Source: Dipteronia dyeriana
Lineage: Eukaryota > Streptophyta > Magnoliopsida > Sapindales > Sapindaceae
Reading direction: 5' to 3'
DNA: 64,000 nucleotides
Assembly: GCA_032871835.1 (NCBI GenBank)
Contig: CM065300.1
Coordinates: 4,965,768 to 5,029,767 of the forward strand
Part shown: positions 21,593 through 33,262 of the stretch, piece after piece
Layout of the letters: every line of letters begins with the position of its first letter
How positions within the stretch are numbered: the first letter of the stretch is position 1
The notes under the pieces: generated by a model
The model's input: only the letters and a program-made list of their open reading frames with translations
Databases searched by the model: none
Told to the model about the DNA's origin: nothing
Position numbers and translations under genes: made by a program

Positions 21593-23965
21593 TCACATAC
21601 CACTTGATGGTCTACTTGCCTTCGGGTAGGTGCAAGTATGGCTATTGTGACCAACACGATGACAAGTGATGCAACTCCTTTGAGTTACTTCCTAGCCAAA
21701 TGACGGAATACGATTATTTTTAGGTCTTCCAGGACCACAACGACCTACTGGTGGGTGAATAATTTTTGATACAATATCCTCAGGAACCAACCATTCACTG
21801 GGTTGTCCAACGGGATGTATTTCTCCACTGTATGCTGCAACCAGAAACACACTAGAATAATAAGGGGAACAATAATCAACAAATGAAAATCCCCGTAACC
21901 TAATGCAACCTAATGCATGTGCACATGGAATTTGGTCGACATCAAATTCTTTACAGGTACATGTTTTTGCAATCAAATCCACATGTCCATCTAAACCCCC
22001 ATCTTTAACAAGGAATGTGTAAAATGTGATAGAGTAGATCTACATATATCGTGCTTTGTCATCCTTGACACTGATGGCTACATCTGCGGCTGTTGTCAAT
22101 TGAGCTGTAAGTTTATGTGCAGTTGTTCGTCGATCATGGAACCAATGCTGCAGAACCCCTCTGATATAATCAATCACTCCAGTAATAGGCAATTCCTTGC
22201 ATTCTTTAATTGCATTATTCATGGCCTCTGCAATGTTGGTTGACATTATGTTGTACCTTTTTCTTGGACTGTGTGCTCGTGTCCAACGCTCAATACCAAT
22301 ATTCGTGACATACTGAGCTGCTTCGGGATTAATATTTGCTAGTTGTTCCATATGTTGTATGAATTGACTCTCTCTATAGACCCTGGCTGCTCGTCGAAAG
22401 TATTGTTTCAGTGCCTTATTCCTACCATAGTGACCAACCATGTTCCGTTCTAAATGTATTGCACATGCACCGTGGAAAGAATTGGGAAACACTTTTTCTA
22501 CACCGGTTGTGATACTGCCTTTTCTGTCTGAAACAATAACCAAATCATCAACTTCGCCCACGGCTTTATGTAACCTAGTTAAAAACCATTCACAAGCTTC
22601 ATTTGTCTCTGAATCACTAACACCAAAAGCTAGAGGAAATATTTGATCATTGTCATCCATACACACAGCAACAAATAAGACCTCTCTATGAGGACCTTTC
22701 AAAAGCGTCCCGTCAATAGCAATAACTGGTCTAATCGAAGACAAAAAACCATCTATACACGTTTTAAAGCAAAAGAACATATACATGAACCTGTTAGACG
22801 AATCAGTGTGGAGGTCTGTAACAGTCTCGGGATTTGCTTGCTCTAACATGTATAAGTATGATGGTAAATTACTGTATGACTCAACCGGTGTTCCTTGAAC
22901 CTCTTCTAAGGCAATATGTCTAGCTCGGTACCCTTTGTGGTAGTTACAGGAGATGTCAAACTCCCTTTGCATGTCATGTATAATTTCCTTGGGCTTGTAT
23001 AAACGATGATCACGAAATTTCTCCTATATGTGTTCCCCTATAACTCGTGCACTTGCTTGCCTTTGATGCGGAAATCGTGCTTCTGTGGAGCATGTGTGCT
23101 GATTGTCAAATTTTCTAATCTGGAAATAATCTGAATTATGAACCTTAGTTGCACGTAACCGCCAATTGCAATCCTCAACAATGCACCGAACTTGATATCG
23201 TGTTGTATCAGACTTGAACACCCTAGTCTGGAACCAGTTGGTAAAGGCATAACTACCTATTTGTGATTGTAGTTGTCTCTTGCTTGGAAACAATTCACCT
23301 ACTTCAAGACGTATAGTAACAGGTCTGGGTGCAACTTCACCTGAATTAATAGAATAAAATGCACATGGAGGTGGAACAAGCCCCTGGACATTGGCAAACT
23401 GCTCATCATACTGATTGGGAACTCCCTCACGACTGAAATTAAACTGTGGTTCTGTTTCATCATGCTCAGGAATCTGTTGGTTACCCGTCGTATCTTGAAA
23501 ACTAAAATGACGAGGAGAAGATTGTAATCCCTCTCGAATATCATCCAAATGGGCAGCCATGTTAGGTACATCCAACCTTCGAAACTCATCCATATTGACA
23601 TGGTGTAGGTTGTGAGAGGACTCTGGTGGGTTATGTTTCATTTCTGGAGATTGATGGCCAATTTCCTCAACACTAATGCAAACTAATGGGTCAACATTCT
23701 CTCGACTAAGCAACAACTGAACGTCCTCATCATCAACAATCTCAATGGGCATGCTAGGACGAAAAGTCTGTGGAAGAGTCGTCATACTTACCCGATAATG
23801 ATCTTTATCAATTTCGGTGACATTGTATACCTTATCTAACAATTGATCATAGTTTGAATCCCTTGAGAAAGCAAAGGCCTTCGCTCTTCGGCCTTCATAC
23901 CAATACTCACCATGATGACTTTTCCATTCTCCACCCTAATTCAAAACCAAATGCACATTTTTCAT
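21593..23965 (-). pseudogene. mudrA-like: MuDR-type transposase of the MULE, one long frame with TAG stops
   Basis: A single frame runs from ATG at 23965 to TGA at 21593-21595 (about 790 codons) with no frameshift. In order: an N-terminal GGEW...YEGR region, a low-complexity linker, the MuDR DNA-binding region (about 23060-23290, with FPSKRQL and QVRCIVEDCNWRL), the MULE DDE domain (about 22040-22972, with VIAIDGTLLKG and VIVSDRKGS), a SWIM zinc finger (CTC...PCAHA) and a CX2CX4HX4C zinc knuckle near the end. It catalyses element excision and insertion. In-frame TAG codons lie at 23024-23026, 22040-22042 and 21692-21694. A fourth at 23936-23938 could instead be the 3' splice site of a leader intron. 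Because relatives are uninterrupted, I call it a pseudogene, but a lightly damaged one. Confidence 0.85.
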
Positions 23966-24084
23966 CTTTAATCCTGAAAAAATAATTCAACATATAATAT
24001 CCATCATTAAAAAATTCATTATTTGAAAGAACATAACATAACAAAAAACCACATGAAAAAAAACGGACCCATTAAAAAAATCAT

Positions 24085-24325
24085 CGGGTTGGGTGACCCG
24101 ACACCGGGTCAGCTAACCCGATATTTTTTTCCATCTGGTTAGACTGACCCGACGTCGGTTCAGCCTGACCCGACGTCGGGTCAGCCTGACCCGACGTCCG
24201 GTCAGCAAACCCGATGAAATTTTTCATCGGGTTGGGGTAACCCGATGTCGGGTCAGGCTGACCCGACAGAATTTTGCATGACAAAAAACAATGAAAATTC
24301 CATCGGGTCAGCCCAACCCGATGAA
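24085..24325. repeat. Tandem palindromic GACCCGAC/GTCGGGTC repeats
   Basis: The words GACCCGA and TCGGGT alternate at least a dozen times over 240 bases. The clearest unit is a perfect 20-base palindrome at 24165-24184 built around GACCCGACGTCGGGTC. It lies between the transposase start and the right TIR, where transposase-binding sites would be expected. Confidence 0.85.
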
Positions 24326-24477
24326 ATTTTTCATGGTTTTTTTTTAAAAAACTTGGGATTAGGAGGTAAATACCATATTAGGAAGTTGCAATGTTGTTCG
24401 GTGGATGGTTTTGTGAGTATATTAGTAATTGTTTGTTGCAAATTGGTAAATATAGTTAATAAATTGGGTGATGTTAT

Positions 24478-24585
24478 GAATAAGGGCATTTTGGAAATTT
24501 TATGGCACTTTTGCAATTGTTTTGGATTCTATGGTAGATTTGCAATTTGATCCCTAACTTAGGGTAGTTTTGCTAAAAACCCTAA
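24478..24585 (-). repeat. Right terminal inverted repeat of the Mutator-like element
   Basis: The reverse complement of this segment matches 16841-16945. Confidence 0.85.
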
Positions 24586-25087
24586 TATCTATTAATAGGA
24601 ATGAAACCATTAACTTAAAAATCGTTAACCCCAGAGGCTGTATGGGTCAATAATATTATTCAATGGTAAGGCAAAAGAACATGTGATCTTGATAAACTAT
24701 ATTCTAGCTGCCAATCAAGTCTCACCAACTACACTCTCAGCTTATTTCTATATACAACAAACAAGACTTTGAGCAGTGTACAAATACCGAAATATTTCTT
24801 CTGAAAGGATATTTTGGAAATTTTCTCTTATAAAAAGTTTAAAACATTAATTTAGATGTGCTAATTCAGTCTTTTTTTTTCAGATTTTACTTTTTTCTTT
24901 CAACGTTTCAAGTTTTTTTTTAAATAGTTTTTTTTTTTTTTTTTTTTTTGCAATTTATGGGCTATGAATCGAAAAGAAATTTTATTATATGATTGTTAAG
25001 ACTTAAAACTTCATGCATAGTTAAAAACAAAATTTATATAATTTATGTACTTATGATTAACAATTTTCACAATCATATTTGCATTTA
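24586..25087. other. Spacer between the MULE and the right half of the interrupted repeat
   Basis: This 500-bp stretch has no match in the uninterrupted copy at 33263-33660, so it entered with or around the MULE. TATGGGTCAA occurs here at about 24641 and again left of the element at about 16787. A long T run lies at about 24925-24950. Confidence 0.4.
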
Positions 25088-25325
25088 ATTATAATTTATA
25101 ATAAAAGAAATAATAATCAACTAATCAAGCAACTCCTAGTACATTCTCTATTCGGAAACAAGTCATATATAGATTACTTATTTTATCACCCGAAGATGTT
25201 TCAACAATATGCTCGTGATAACATAACATGAACACAAATGACCATTTTTTTCACCTCCTTTTTGTGGTTATGTAAGGTGTACAAATAAAGGTGTACATGT
25301 ACAACTCTAAAGCAACATTTTTGGA
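25088..25325 (+). repeat. Right half of the interrupted dispersed repeat
   Basis: It matches 33331-33660 with common words TTTCACCTCCTTTT, AAGGTGTACA and GCAACATTTT. Together with 16698-16760 it reconstitutes one repeat copy. Confidence 0.7.
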
Positions 25326-25680
25326 TAGAGAATGCTGAACTTCTAAAGTTAGACTATATAAAAAAAATGAAGTATTTTATAGGAGATTAATGTTAAACAT
25401 CGTAATCAATCAGGCCCCGTCTCATGGGGAGCCCAGTGAAGCGACCGTTTAGAGCCTCCGATCTGTAAGGGTCCCAAAGTTTTAATATTTTTTTTCTTTT
25501 TGATTTTACATATAATTTATATAACCCTTATATGAACTAATATACCCATAAAAATAAGTTTAAAAAAACCCCTGAACATCTAATTTTGTCAAACGCATGA
25601 CTTTAATCCATTCTTTTTTTCCCCTTCCACCCGTTGAACAAAATGATTCATCAAATGACTTGATGGATTTTGGTTTGCAG

Positions 25681-26306
25681 GTTACCATTTGGTGGGCTGG
25701 TCTTATGCGTGGTGCTGTTTCTATGGCTCTTGCTTATAATCAGGTATGGCATCGACGGGTGTCTTTTTTTTTATTGGCACATAGCCATTGTAAAAGTAAG
25801 TTTTGTTTTTTGTTTCCTTTTTAATGTAGCCTTCAGTCGAGGAACTAGTTTTATTTTTGGCCTGATAAATATTGATAGATAACTTTATTTACATGGTTGT
25901 GTAAAGGTAGCGCTGTATATCTTATTGGGTAGTGTTAATATCATGTTGTGTAACAGTCAGATTTGCTTACTACAAAAAAGAAAAGAAAAAGTGGAATCAC
26001 ATGATGAGCTTATGTCTTTTTATTCATGCAGTTTACCACTTCAGGCTATACTATGGTGTACGGGAATGCCCTGATGATCATTGATTACCAGTACAATCAC
26101 TATTGTTCTTTTCAGCACAGTCGTAAGTCACCGTCAAATCCTATAAAATCATTATAGTATCAAAATTGGCCTGGAGAAATCTGGCTGTTCCATTTGGCTA
26201 TACACATGCCCAAAATGACTAATTTCTATGTTTGGTTTGGATTAATCCAAACACACTAAGAAACTCAGTCAGCTTTAAAATCTCCTTTAATGATTTCGGA
26301 GTTTGT

Positions 26307-26350
<44 letters not shown>

Positions 26351-26830
26351 TTATATAATGAATACATTCTGGCAAAATGGCGTTGAAAAAGGAATAACGG
26401 AACTAGGAAACACAAAAACCAATTAAGATTTATGTTATGTTGTTGGATCAATGCAGGTGTTCGGGTTCATGACTAAATCACTAGTGGGGATCTTGCTTCC
26501 TTCGCCACAAATACCTATCCAGAATGCTGTCTTCTGAGCCTTGCACCCCTAAATCCTTCATCGGGCCACTTCTCGTCAATGGACACGACTCAAGCCAACC
26601 AGAAAAGCCAAGATGTGCCACCACACCCAACTAGCTTGCATCATCCGGATGATGCTCCTGAGCATCCCTTCTCACACTGTTCATCATTACTGATGAAAAT
26701 TTGACGATGCCTTCATGCGACCCGTGTTTGGTAGCCGGGGTTTTGTTCCCGGCTCCACCGTTGAACAAAGTGTTCCCGTGGTTCAGCAATGGCAGTGATA
26801 AGGAATCCAAAGCAGAGGTACTACTAATTC
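25681..26830 (+). pseudogene. NHX: Fragment of a vacuolar Na+(K+)/H+ antiporter gene (NHX), last exons only
   Basis: Three exon-like blocks keep their splice sites: 25681-25743 (encoding TIWWAGLMRGAVSMALAYN, the diagnostic NHX helix), 26032-26122 and 26457 to about 26820. The second has a 7-base insertion (ATTGATT at about 26077-26083) that destroys the frame in the middle of a membrane helix. The third starts with VFGFMTK and soon meets TGA, but other frames still show remains of the C-terminal tail (HTVHHY, KFDDAFMRPVFG). NHX proteins exchange Na+ or K+ for H+ across the tonoplast. Upstream exons are absent, and the 5' side abuts the repeat interrupted by the MULE. It retains introns, so it is a truncated duplicate and not a processed copy. 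Confidence 0.85.
26309..26350. repeat. (CT)n microsatellite in an intron of the NHX pseudogene
   Basis: About twenty CT units in the intron before the last exon block. Confidence 0.95.
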
Positions 26831-27215
26831 TAGGAACACTTTGTAGCTTGATGATTGAGTTTGGCATCCAGTGTGCCATTTTGTTAATAATAATAGCAGT
26901 AAAAGGATTTGAAGGTGGGTGAGGTTTGGGCTGCTTGCATTGAATTTCATTGTGGTGATTCTCCAAGTTTTTGTGTCGATATTGGCTGTTAACATGATTT
27001 TATAATTATTCCGAGTATATATAAAATTTGATGTTTCGCTTCATATGCACAACAATACAATACAAAATTTATACATCCGGTATCACATCACATATAACGA
27101 ACCCAGAAAACAAAGTAATAAACACACAAAAATGGATCTTCTTCGCTACTGATAAGCGAGCACACAAACACTTGTTCCTTCTCAGAAGTCCACTGTGCTA
27201 CCAAAGCCTTCAATC

Positions 27216-30200
27216 CTATGAACGGCTAAGGTATCCTAACACCAGACTGATAATTGCGACCATGCAAACATACAGCAACGGGAAACCTGCTTGAATTTTT
27301 CTCGCGTAATTTTTCCTCCTCAACAGCTCCTGCAAAGCGTGAAAGCCAAAATCATGAAAAACTATTGATTATAACTTCAGCTGAATGTAACACAGACTAT
27401 GAAGTAAAATGACAGACGGCCCATGGATATAGATTGAAAAAAATATCTGAATCAGGAGGAGATTGGAGACAATCACTCACTAGTTCATGCTTGAGTGAAT
27501 CCTTCTCTCGAGTAGTCAAACTCTTCTCTTCTGTTAGTTTAGTTATAGTGCGTTCAGCCTGCAGTTAATTTCACGAACTCTTTCATTACCATTGTGAAAC
27601 AAAAAACTGGATGTATAGATGCCCGTACTTGGGAACTTCCTGCCCCGTATATAAAGGAACTCAAATCTTGAAAGCCATAAATGAGATTGTTTATCATCTA
27701 CCCAAGCGATTGAATGATAGAAAAAAGGCATTCTCCATTCTTGATGAAATTCAGTTTGTCATCAAAATGGAGGATAACTCGTCTACACAGATGATTTAAG
27801 GTAAAAATAATTATTTTTCCGACCTCTCCTTCTAAGAAGCATTACCATGACCAAATTACGTGCCCAAAAGGATGGAAAACAAACAACCCAGCTCATGTTT
27901 TCAGGTTAAATGGTACTATATAAAACCTAGCATGCGAGAAACAAACCTCTCGTAACTGTGATTCCATCGCATGTAGCTTTAACTTTAACTCCTCCCAATC
28001 CTTGGCTAATTTCAATTCCATAGAATCCTTTGCTGGTTGCAATTCCTCCACATCCTCTGCAGGTCTTGTCTGCACATCCTTAGCTGCTGTGCTTAACTCA
28101 TCCGTATCCTTAGAAGTTTCAAAGTCTTGCACATCCTTAGCTGCTCTTAACTCGTACATATCCTTACCAGTTTCGATCACCTCCACATCAACAGCTAACT
28201 GGCATGAAACAAAGTAAAATAGCTACATAAAATCCTTCTAACACTACTAAGCATATCACCAACTGTAGAAGATTTAAACTATAGCTATGATTTCGATACA
28301 TGTAAAAGATAAGACAAGGTAGTCAAATGCTAATACCGGCAAAATGATAAGAAAAACTCTGTATCACATAATGATGCATTCATCCATAGGAACAATATTT
28401 CTATTGGCATAATCAAAAATCTAACCGCAGGATGAACAAAAAAAACTTGAATGAGAGAAATAGAGAGGACGGGGCGTGTCATAGAAATGAAAATGAATGT
28501 GGGGAACTTGGGTTCCAGTAACATTATATCTTAAAGCAAATTAACCATAACACAATCATCCGTACACCGTCGCCTGGAGGTACGTTCTCAAGCCCGCTCA
28601 GAGCTCTATCTTTTTGCAACGAAGTTTCATTAGATGAATCTTGCTTTAACTCTTCATTTCTTGGTAGCAGAACTGGGGACTTCGGTGGACTAATAAGAAC
28701 CACCCTTAGCTTCATCTCTTCTACGTATTTGCCGGTCTCCTTATCCTTTGCAAACTGACAAATTAAAAGGTAAAATTTTAGCGAATCTGAGTAGGAAACA
28801 GGCTAACAATAATAAAAATAGCAAATATTTACCATATCAGATGTAATGTCCTTATCAGTCGTCCCAAAGGGAACAACTGTGCATTGAATCAAGAACTTGT
28901 CTTTGCACAGCAAATCCGGTGGCGCTTCTTTCTGAGCTTGCATAAGAACTGTCTCAGCCAAAGTGAATGATTTATTAAAAATCAATTATGTTGCTAGCAG
29001 ATAACAGAACCCTTAAAAACTCCTATTCATGAATAAAAGTTAAATAGCCATATTATAGATATGTAAATAGCAAAAGGCTAGTAAAAAATATCACTGATTG
29101 CATAACAAACATATTCATGAATTGTAAAGTGGCAACGAGAAGGAAACAAAAAAAAGGGCATATATATACCTGTAAAATGATATGTTGCTTCTGGTTTGAT
29201 AATACCTACGTTGGGCCGCACACAATATTTCTTTGGAGAAGTAGTCTTGACCTGCCAATGAAGTTTTAGATCATCCTTCAATATCCTTCATCAAACCTAA
29301 AGATTTCATTTTACCCGTAATTTTCTTATTATGATGATTATACATTTGTATGACGTTCAGTTCAAGAAGAAAGAGACATAAGTAATGAATGGTCACACCT
29401 TGAAAGCAACATACTCGTCGGACTTATTGCCAAGTTGAATCGTACATTCACTTTGTTTCTTCACCTCAACTAGAAATAGGGACAGTGAGAGCATGTCAGT
29501 CTTGCCAATATTACGAACACAAAGTATCTTATATAAAAGCATAATTTTCTATCATTTACAGTAAGCAAATATGCCTATCCACCCTAAAACTCAGATGTTA
29601 ACCCTTATACGGTTCCTACATGATCTCAAAGCTCTTGTCATTCTTTCACAAACTAAATTGAACAAACATGATCCGGGTGTATTTGTGTTTCAGTTCACGA
29701 GGTGAGAATAGAAATTAAAAAAGAGTCCTTATATATACAACAAAATTATGACTCCATTGGAGAGGCTCTTTTGATGTTTGTCACTGAAGCAAGACCTAAC
29801 TCTGCACCGTAAAACTTGCATAGACAATAAAGGCTTCTCCTCTACTCCAAGAATGTAGCAAGTGGCAACATTCAATGAACCAAATAATTTTTTTTGTGTT
29901 TGATTCTTTGTGCTATTCAAGTCCTACACTAAAATTATGTGATTTGACAGTAATTTATAGACATATCAAGATCAATCTTAGATGTTAAAAACCATTTAAG
30001 AATTACAATCATGGGACCAATTTCATGCAAGCACAATAACAATTTCATGTTTTTTCAACATGCCCTAGCACCTAAACCATTGAAATCAAGATGAAAAAAC
30101 TTTCAAATTGGAGACCATTTGAAAGATTATGATCATGATTACCATAAACACATAAAACAAACATTATAATCATAAATCATTTGAAGGAAAATGAGAAGGG

Positions 30201-30270
30201 AATCAATTCTTGTATACTTACATGTAAACTTGAGTTCAAGTGGCTGAATTTCCAATAGCTGCTTAGCCAT
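27216..30270 (-). CDS. VAP27: VAP27/VAP2-type vesicle-associated protein (MSP domain, tail-anchored)
   Basis: Eight coding exons on the minus strand are 30222-30270, 29399-29469, 29170-29251, 28833-28948, 28566-28754, 27947-28198, 27481-27558 and 27216-27329. They join in frame to 316 codons plus TAG. Residues about 5-125 form the MSP domain (LLEIQPLELKF at the start, then CTIQLGNKSDEYVAFKVKTT and CVRPNVGIIKP). A linker of about 130 residues includes an 84-residue exon of AKD/KDVQ-type acidic repeats, then a coiled coil (AERTITKLTEEK) and a C-terminal membrane anchor (PLLYVCMVAIISLVLGYL). VAP proteins bind FFAT-motif partners and tether the ER to the plasma membrane and endosomes. The length and long linker resemble the VAP2-1/2-2 subgroup, not the shorter VAP27-1 type. 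The GT donor of exon 5 (after GACGGT) was chosen because it keeps frame. Confidence 0.92.
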
Positions 30271-30278
30271 CACTCTAT

Positions 30279-30623
30279 CTAATTAATTCACCAAAAAAAA
30301 AAATCAAATTTGGAAGTACAAACAATTTAAGACACAAAAGCAAACTCATAGCACAACAAAACATGAAAACAAAGAAATAATTGAATTCAATTATTATAGT
30401 ACACTACTGATTTAGCAGATCCAACCAAACCCCATCAAGAACTATGAATGATTCAACACAACCCCAGAACTTGGAAAGTTCAAAGAAGTAAATACATTTG
30501 CTTTAAAAGACTCAAAAGTTGAAAATTGAGATATACCCATCAAATCTTTTTTATAACAAAAAACAAAAACAGTCATGCAAGAAAGAAACAATGACACATG
30601 TTTTGTCGGTGTAAAGGAACTTA
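30279..30623 (-). other. Leader intron in the 5' UTR of the VAP27 gene
   Basis: A donor CAAAT|GTAAGT ends at 30624 and an acceptor AATTAG at 30279-30284 lies eight bases before the start codon. Leader introns close to the ATG often raise expression in plants; that effect is inferred here. Confidence 0.55.
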
Positions 30624-30833
30624 CATTTGCCTCTTGAGGAGAAAAGAAAAAAGAAACTGTCAAGGCAGAGAGACTAATTAAACGCAGGAGGTTGCTATTG
30701 TGGTTGGTGATCTAAAACACTGATTTGAATTTCAATTGAAGTACAAGATACACAGACAGACGTGAAAGGAAAGGAAAAAAAAATGGTGATGGTAGTGGTG
30801 GTGGTGGTTACGTTGAGTGGGTCTCAGTCTCTC

Positions 30834-30855
30834 TGCTGCTGCTGCTGCTGCTTTG
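30834..30855. repeat. (CTG)n run in the VAP27 5' leader
   Basis: Six to seven CTG/CAG units. The overlapping minus-strand frame from 30947 begins upstream of the probable TATA box, so the run is untranslated leader. Confidence 0.8.
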
Positions 30856-30922
30856 CATTTCTGTTCCTCGTTGGGCTGCCCACTAACGGCTTTGATATTT
30901 GGCGGCTTGGCTCCATATAGCT

Positions 30923-30929
30923 CTTTATA
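30923..30929 (-). promoter_or_regulatory. Probable TATA box of the VAP27 gene
   Basis: TATAAAG on the minus strand, about 300 bases upstream of the leader-intron donor. No transcript start is known. Confidence 0.4.
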
Positions 30930-30959
30930 CGGTCGTCCATTAGCCACTCACACTTGTAC

Positions 30960-33262
30960 GGTTAAAAATTCGAATATATCTGCTGAATTATTATAATATA
31001 TCAGAAAAAAAATTACTTAATATATTTCGGTCTTTTTTTTTAGTATGCCTTCATATGATAAATTTTTTTTTTTCCAATTATTTATTATATTTTGACTTGA
31101 CCATATGTACAGACTTTATTAAATCAGTATGTATAATAAGAAAATTTTTATTTATTATTATTATTATATATGAGTGTGAATTCTATCATAAACAAACCCT
31201 CGGATATACGATTATATGTAAAGTGTAAACCTTTTTATTTTTAACATTATAAATTTTACATGTACGAACTTTATTAAATCGTTATATGCATATGGATATG
31301 AATTCAACCACATACAAACCCTCAAATATAAGATTACGTCTGGTCTGGTCTGGACCATTTTATTTGTAATGTTACAAATTTAAACAATAATTTTTTGTTA
31401 GTTTTAGCTATTAAATGTTACCAAACCTTTGTAATATTATGAAATAACGTTCTAAAAAAATGTTGAACCGTTTTAACTAGAGAATGACTTAAGAGGTAAA
31501 CTTTATTTTTGTTCCATTAAAAACCTTTTTCGGGTGGCAAGCTCTCCCGACAATAGATTTAGATTACAATTATGAAAAAAAAAAAAGAATAATTAAGATC
31601 ATATTCTACAAATGAGCCTTGTTATACATGTTTTTGATGTGGAAATTTACTTTCCAAACTCAAATTAATATTATATCAAAAGTAATTGAATAGTTTATAT
31701 CCAATTATGGATAAACAAATGAAAATTATGTTATTAAAAAGAACAATATAGTTGTTTAAACAGTATAATTAGTTTATTTTTATAACTTTTGATTTTTGTG
31801 AATTTCTAGATTAAAATCTAATGAGTGATAATTGTAAATGTAATTAAACGCTGAATCTATAGAAATAGGTGGAGAATGAAAAAATATAGCATTGACTTTA
31901 TATTAATCAATTATGAGTATGTATATAATTATACAATTACAATTATAAACTTTCATAATCTAAGAATCCTTTAATTTAAAGGAATAATAATAAATTAAAT
32001 CAAATTAAACTTTTCTATTTTAGAGAATCCTTTAACTTAAGGAAGAATAATAAATCAAATCAAATGCAACTTTCCTAATCTAGAGAATCTATAAACTTAA
32101 GGAACAAAAATAAATCAAATAATTAATATCCTTTTATGGAATCCTATACAATAACATGAGCCAAAAAACACAAAATACTGTATAGTAACACGACCAAAAT
32201 GTTTGGAAATTCTTATAATTTTTAATAAAAATAATATAATCATGGTTTTTTTTTTTTAAATAGAAACAAAAAATAACATGATTTTAAATAGTATAAAGTG
32301 TTTGAATTCCAACCTCAGAAATGAATGCTTCAGCCAAAGCGATGTAGCGGTTTGAAATGGGCCAATATTCTGTCTAGATAGGCCCATTAGTGGGCTACCA
32401 CAAAACACCGCTAACCTTGGGTGTAGCACGATGCATATATATCTCTCATCCTGGACGCCGGCAACGGGGTGAGAGACTGAGAAATATATAGCGTATCGGA
32501 TGCATCCAATACTTTTTCACATAACACATACCCTTTTGAAATTTAAGTATTCTACTACCAAAAGTTTATTTATTTATTTATATTGAAAATTACTACAAAA
32601 AGTTAATAAATAAATAATACTCACCGAAAGTAGAAAGAGAACAGCCAATCAAAAATAAAATTACTGTTTCTTTTCGCCACTTTTTTTTTTTTGCCTGTCA
32701 AAGGTAAAAGAAAAGGCTTTAAAGGGTGAAAATCTTTGTATGACTATTGGGCAAATTCATCACTAAAGCAATGAAAAGAGCAATTTTTAGTTAATTTATT
32801 TATTCTGAATTTTTATGCCAATTAGGTGGCAAACCTAGTTAGACCTAGTAAATACAACTCCCTTACTGAGAAGAGATCTCCCTATACTCTACAATTTAAT
32901 GAGTATATACGGGACTTCTTTGCCATTGAAATGAAGCAGAAGTCCACAACTACTTTATTAAAGTTAAAATAAAAAATGCCCTAAAACACAAATAATTTTT
33001 ACAACATATGAATTAAATTTATGATTTTAACGTCCAACCATTTATTTTTAATTGATTTATTCCTTCTAAGTACATTATAAAACTTAATTGATTATTTATT
33101 TTTTCTTGTGGGTATTGTGATTTGAATTTAAGAGTTTTGAGATATTGTCAGATTTAATCAGCGTTTTTTTATCACGAAAACACATTAAACAGTGGTAAAA
33201 CTTAATCGACTATTGAGTAATTAATAATCATAATCATAATATATATATATATATATAAAATG
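30960..33262. other. AT-rich intergenic DNA
   Basis: It includes three closely spaced variants of an AATCCTTTAA.TTAA.GGAA motif (about 31965-32110) and a GC-richer patch at 32340-32520 with TGGGCC/GGCCCA words and the GTATCGGATGCA motif shared with 3140. No gene is recognised. Confidence 0.5.

Larger units (their letters stand above)
16841..24585. mobile_element. Kaonashi-type Mutator-like element carrying a Ulp1-like protease gene and a MuDR-type transposase
   Basis: The ends are inverted repeats of about 100 bp: 16841-16945 matches the reverse complement of 24478-24585, both reading TTAGGGTTTTTAG(C/T)AAAACT and continuing with CAAATTGCAAATCTACC. Between them two genes face each other: a DUF1985/Ulp1 gene on plus and a transposase on minus. 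This is the known layout of MULEs that have captured a C48 protease gene (Kaonashi elements). No exact 9-bp target duplication abuts the TIRs. TATCTATCG (16814-16822) and TATCTATTA (24586-24594) are a possible imperfect pair if the left end is moved about 20 bases out. Both genes carry stops, so the copy is probably inactive. Confidence 0.85.

Noticed and set aside
24245..24550. A 101-codon plus-strand frame near the right end of the MULE
   Set aside because: It runs through the palindromic array into the terminal inverted repeat and has no domain.
30732..30947. A minus-strand frame with poly-Ala and poly-His just upstream of VAP27
   Set aside because: Its ATG lies upstream of the probable TATA box, and the runs come from (CTG)n and (GGT)n repeats in the leader.
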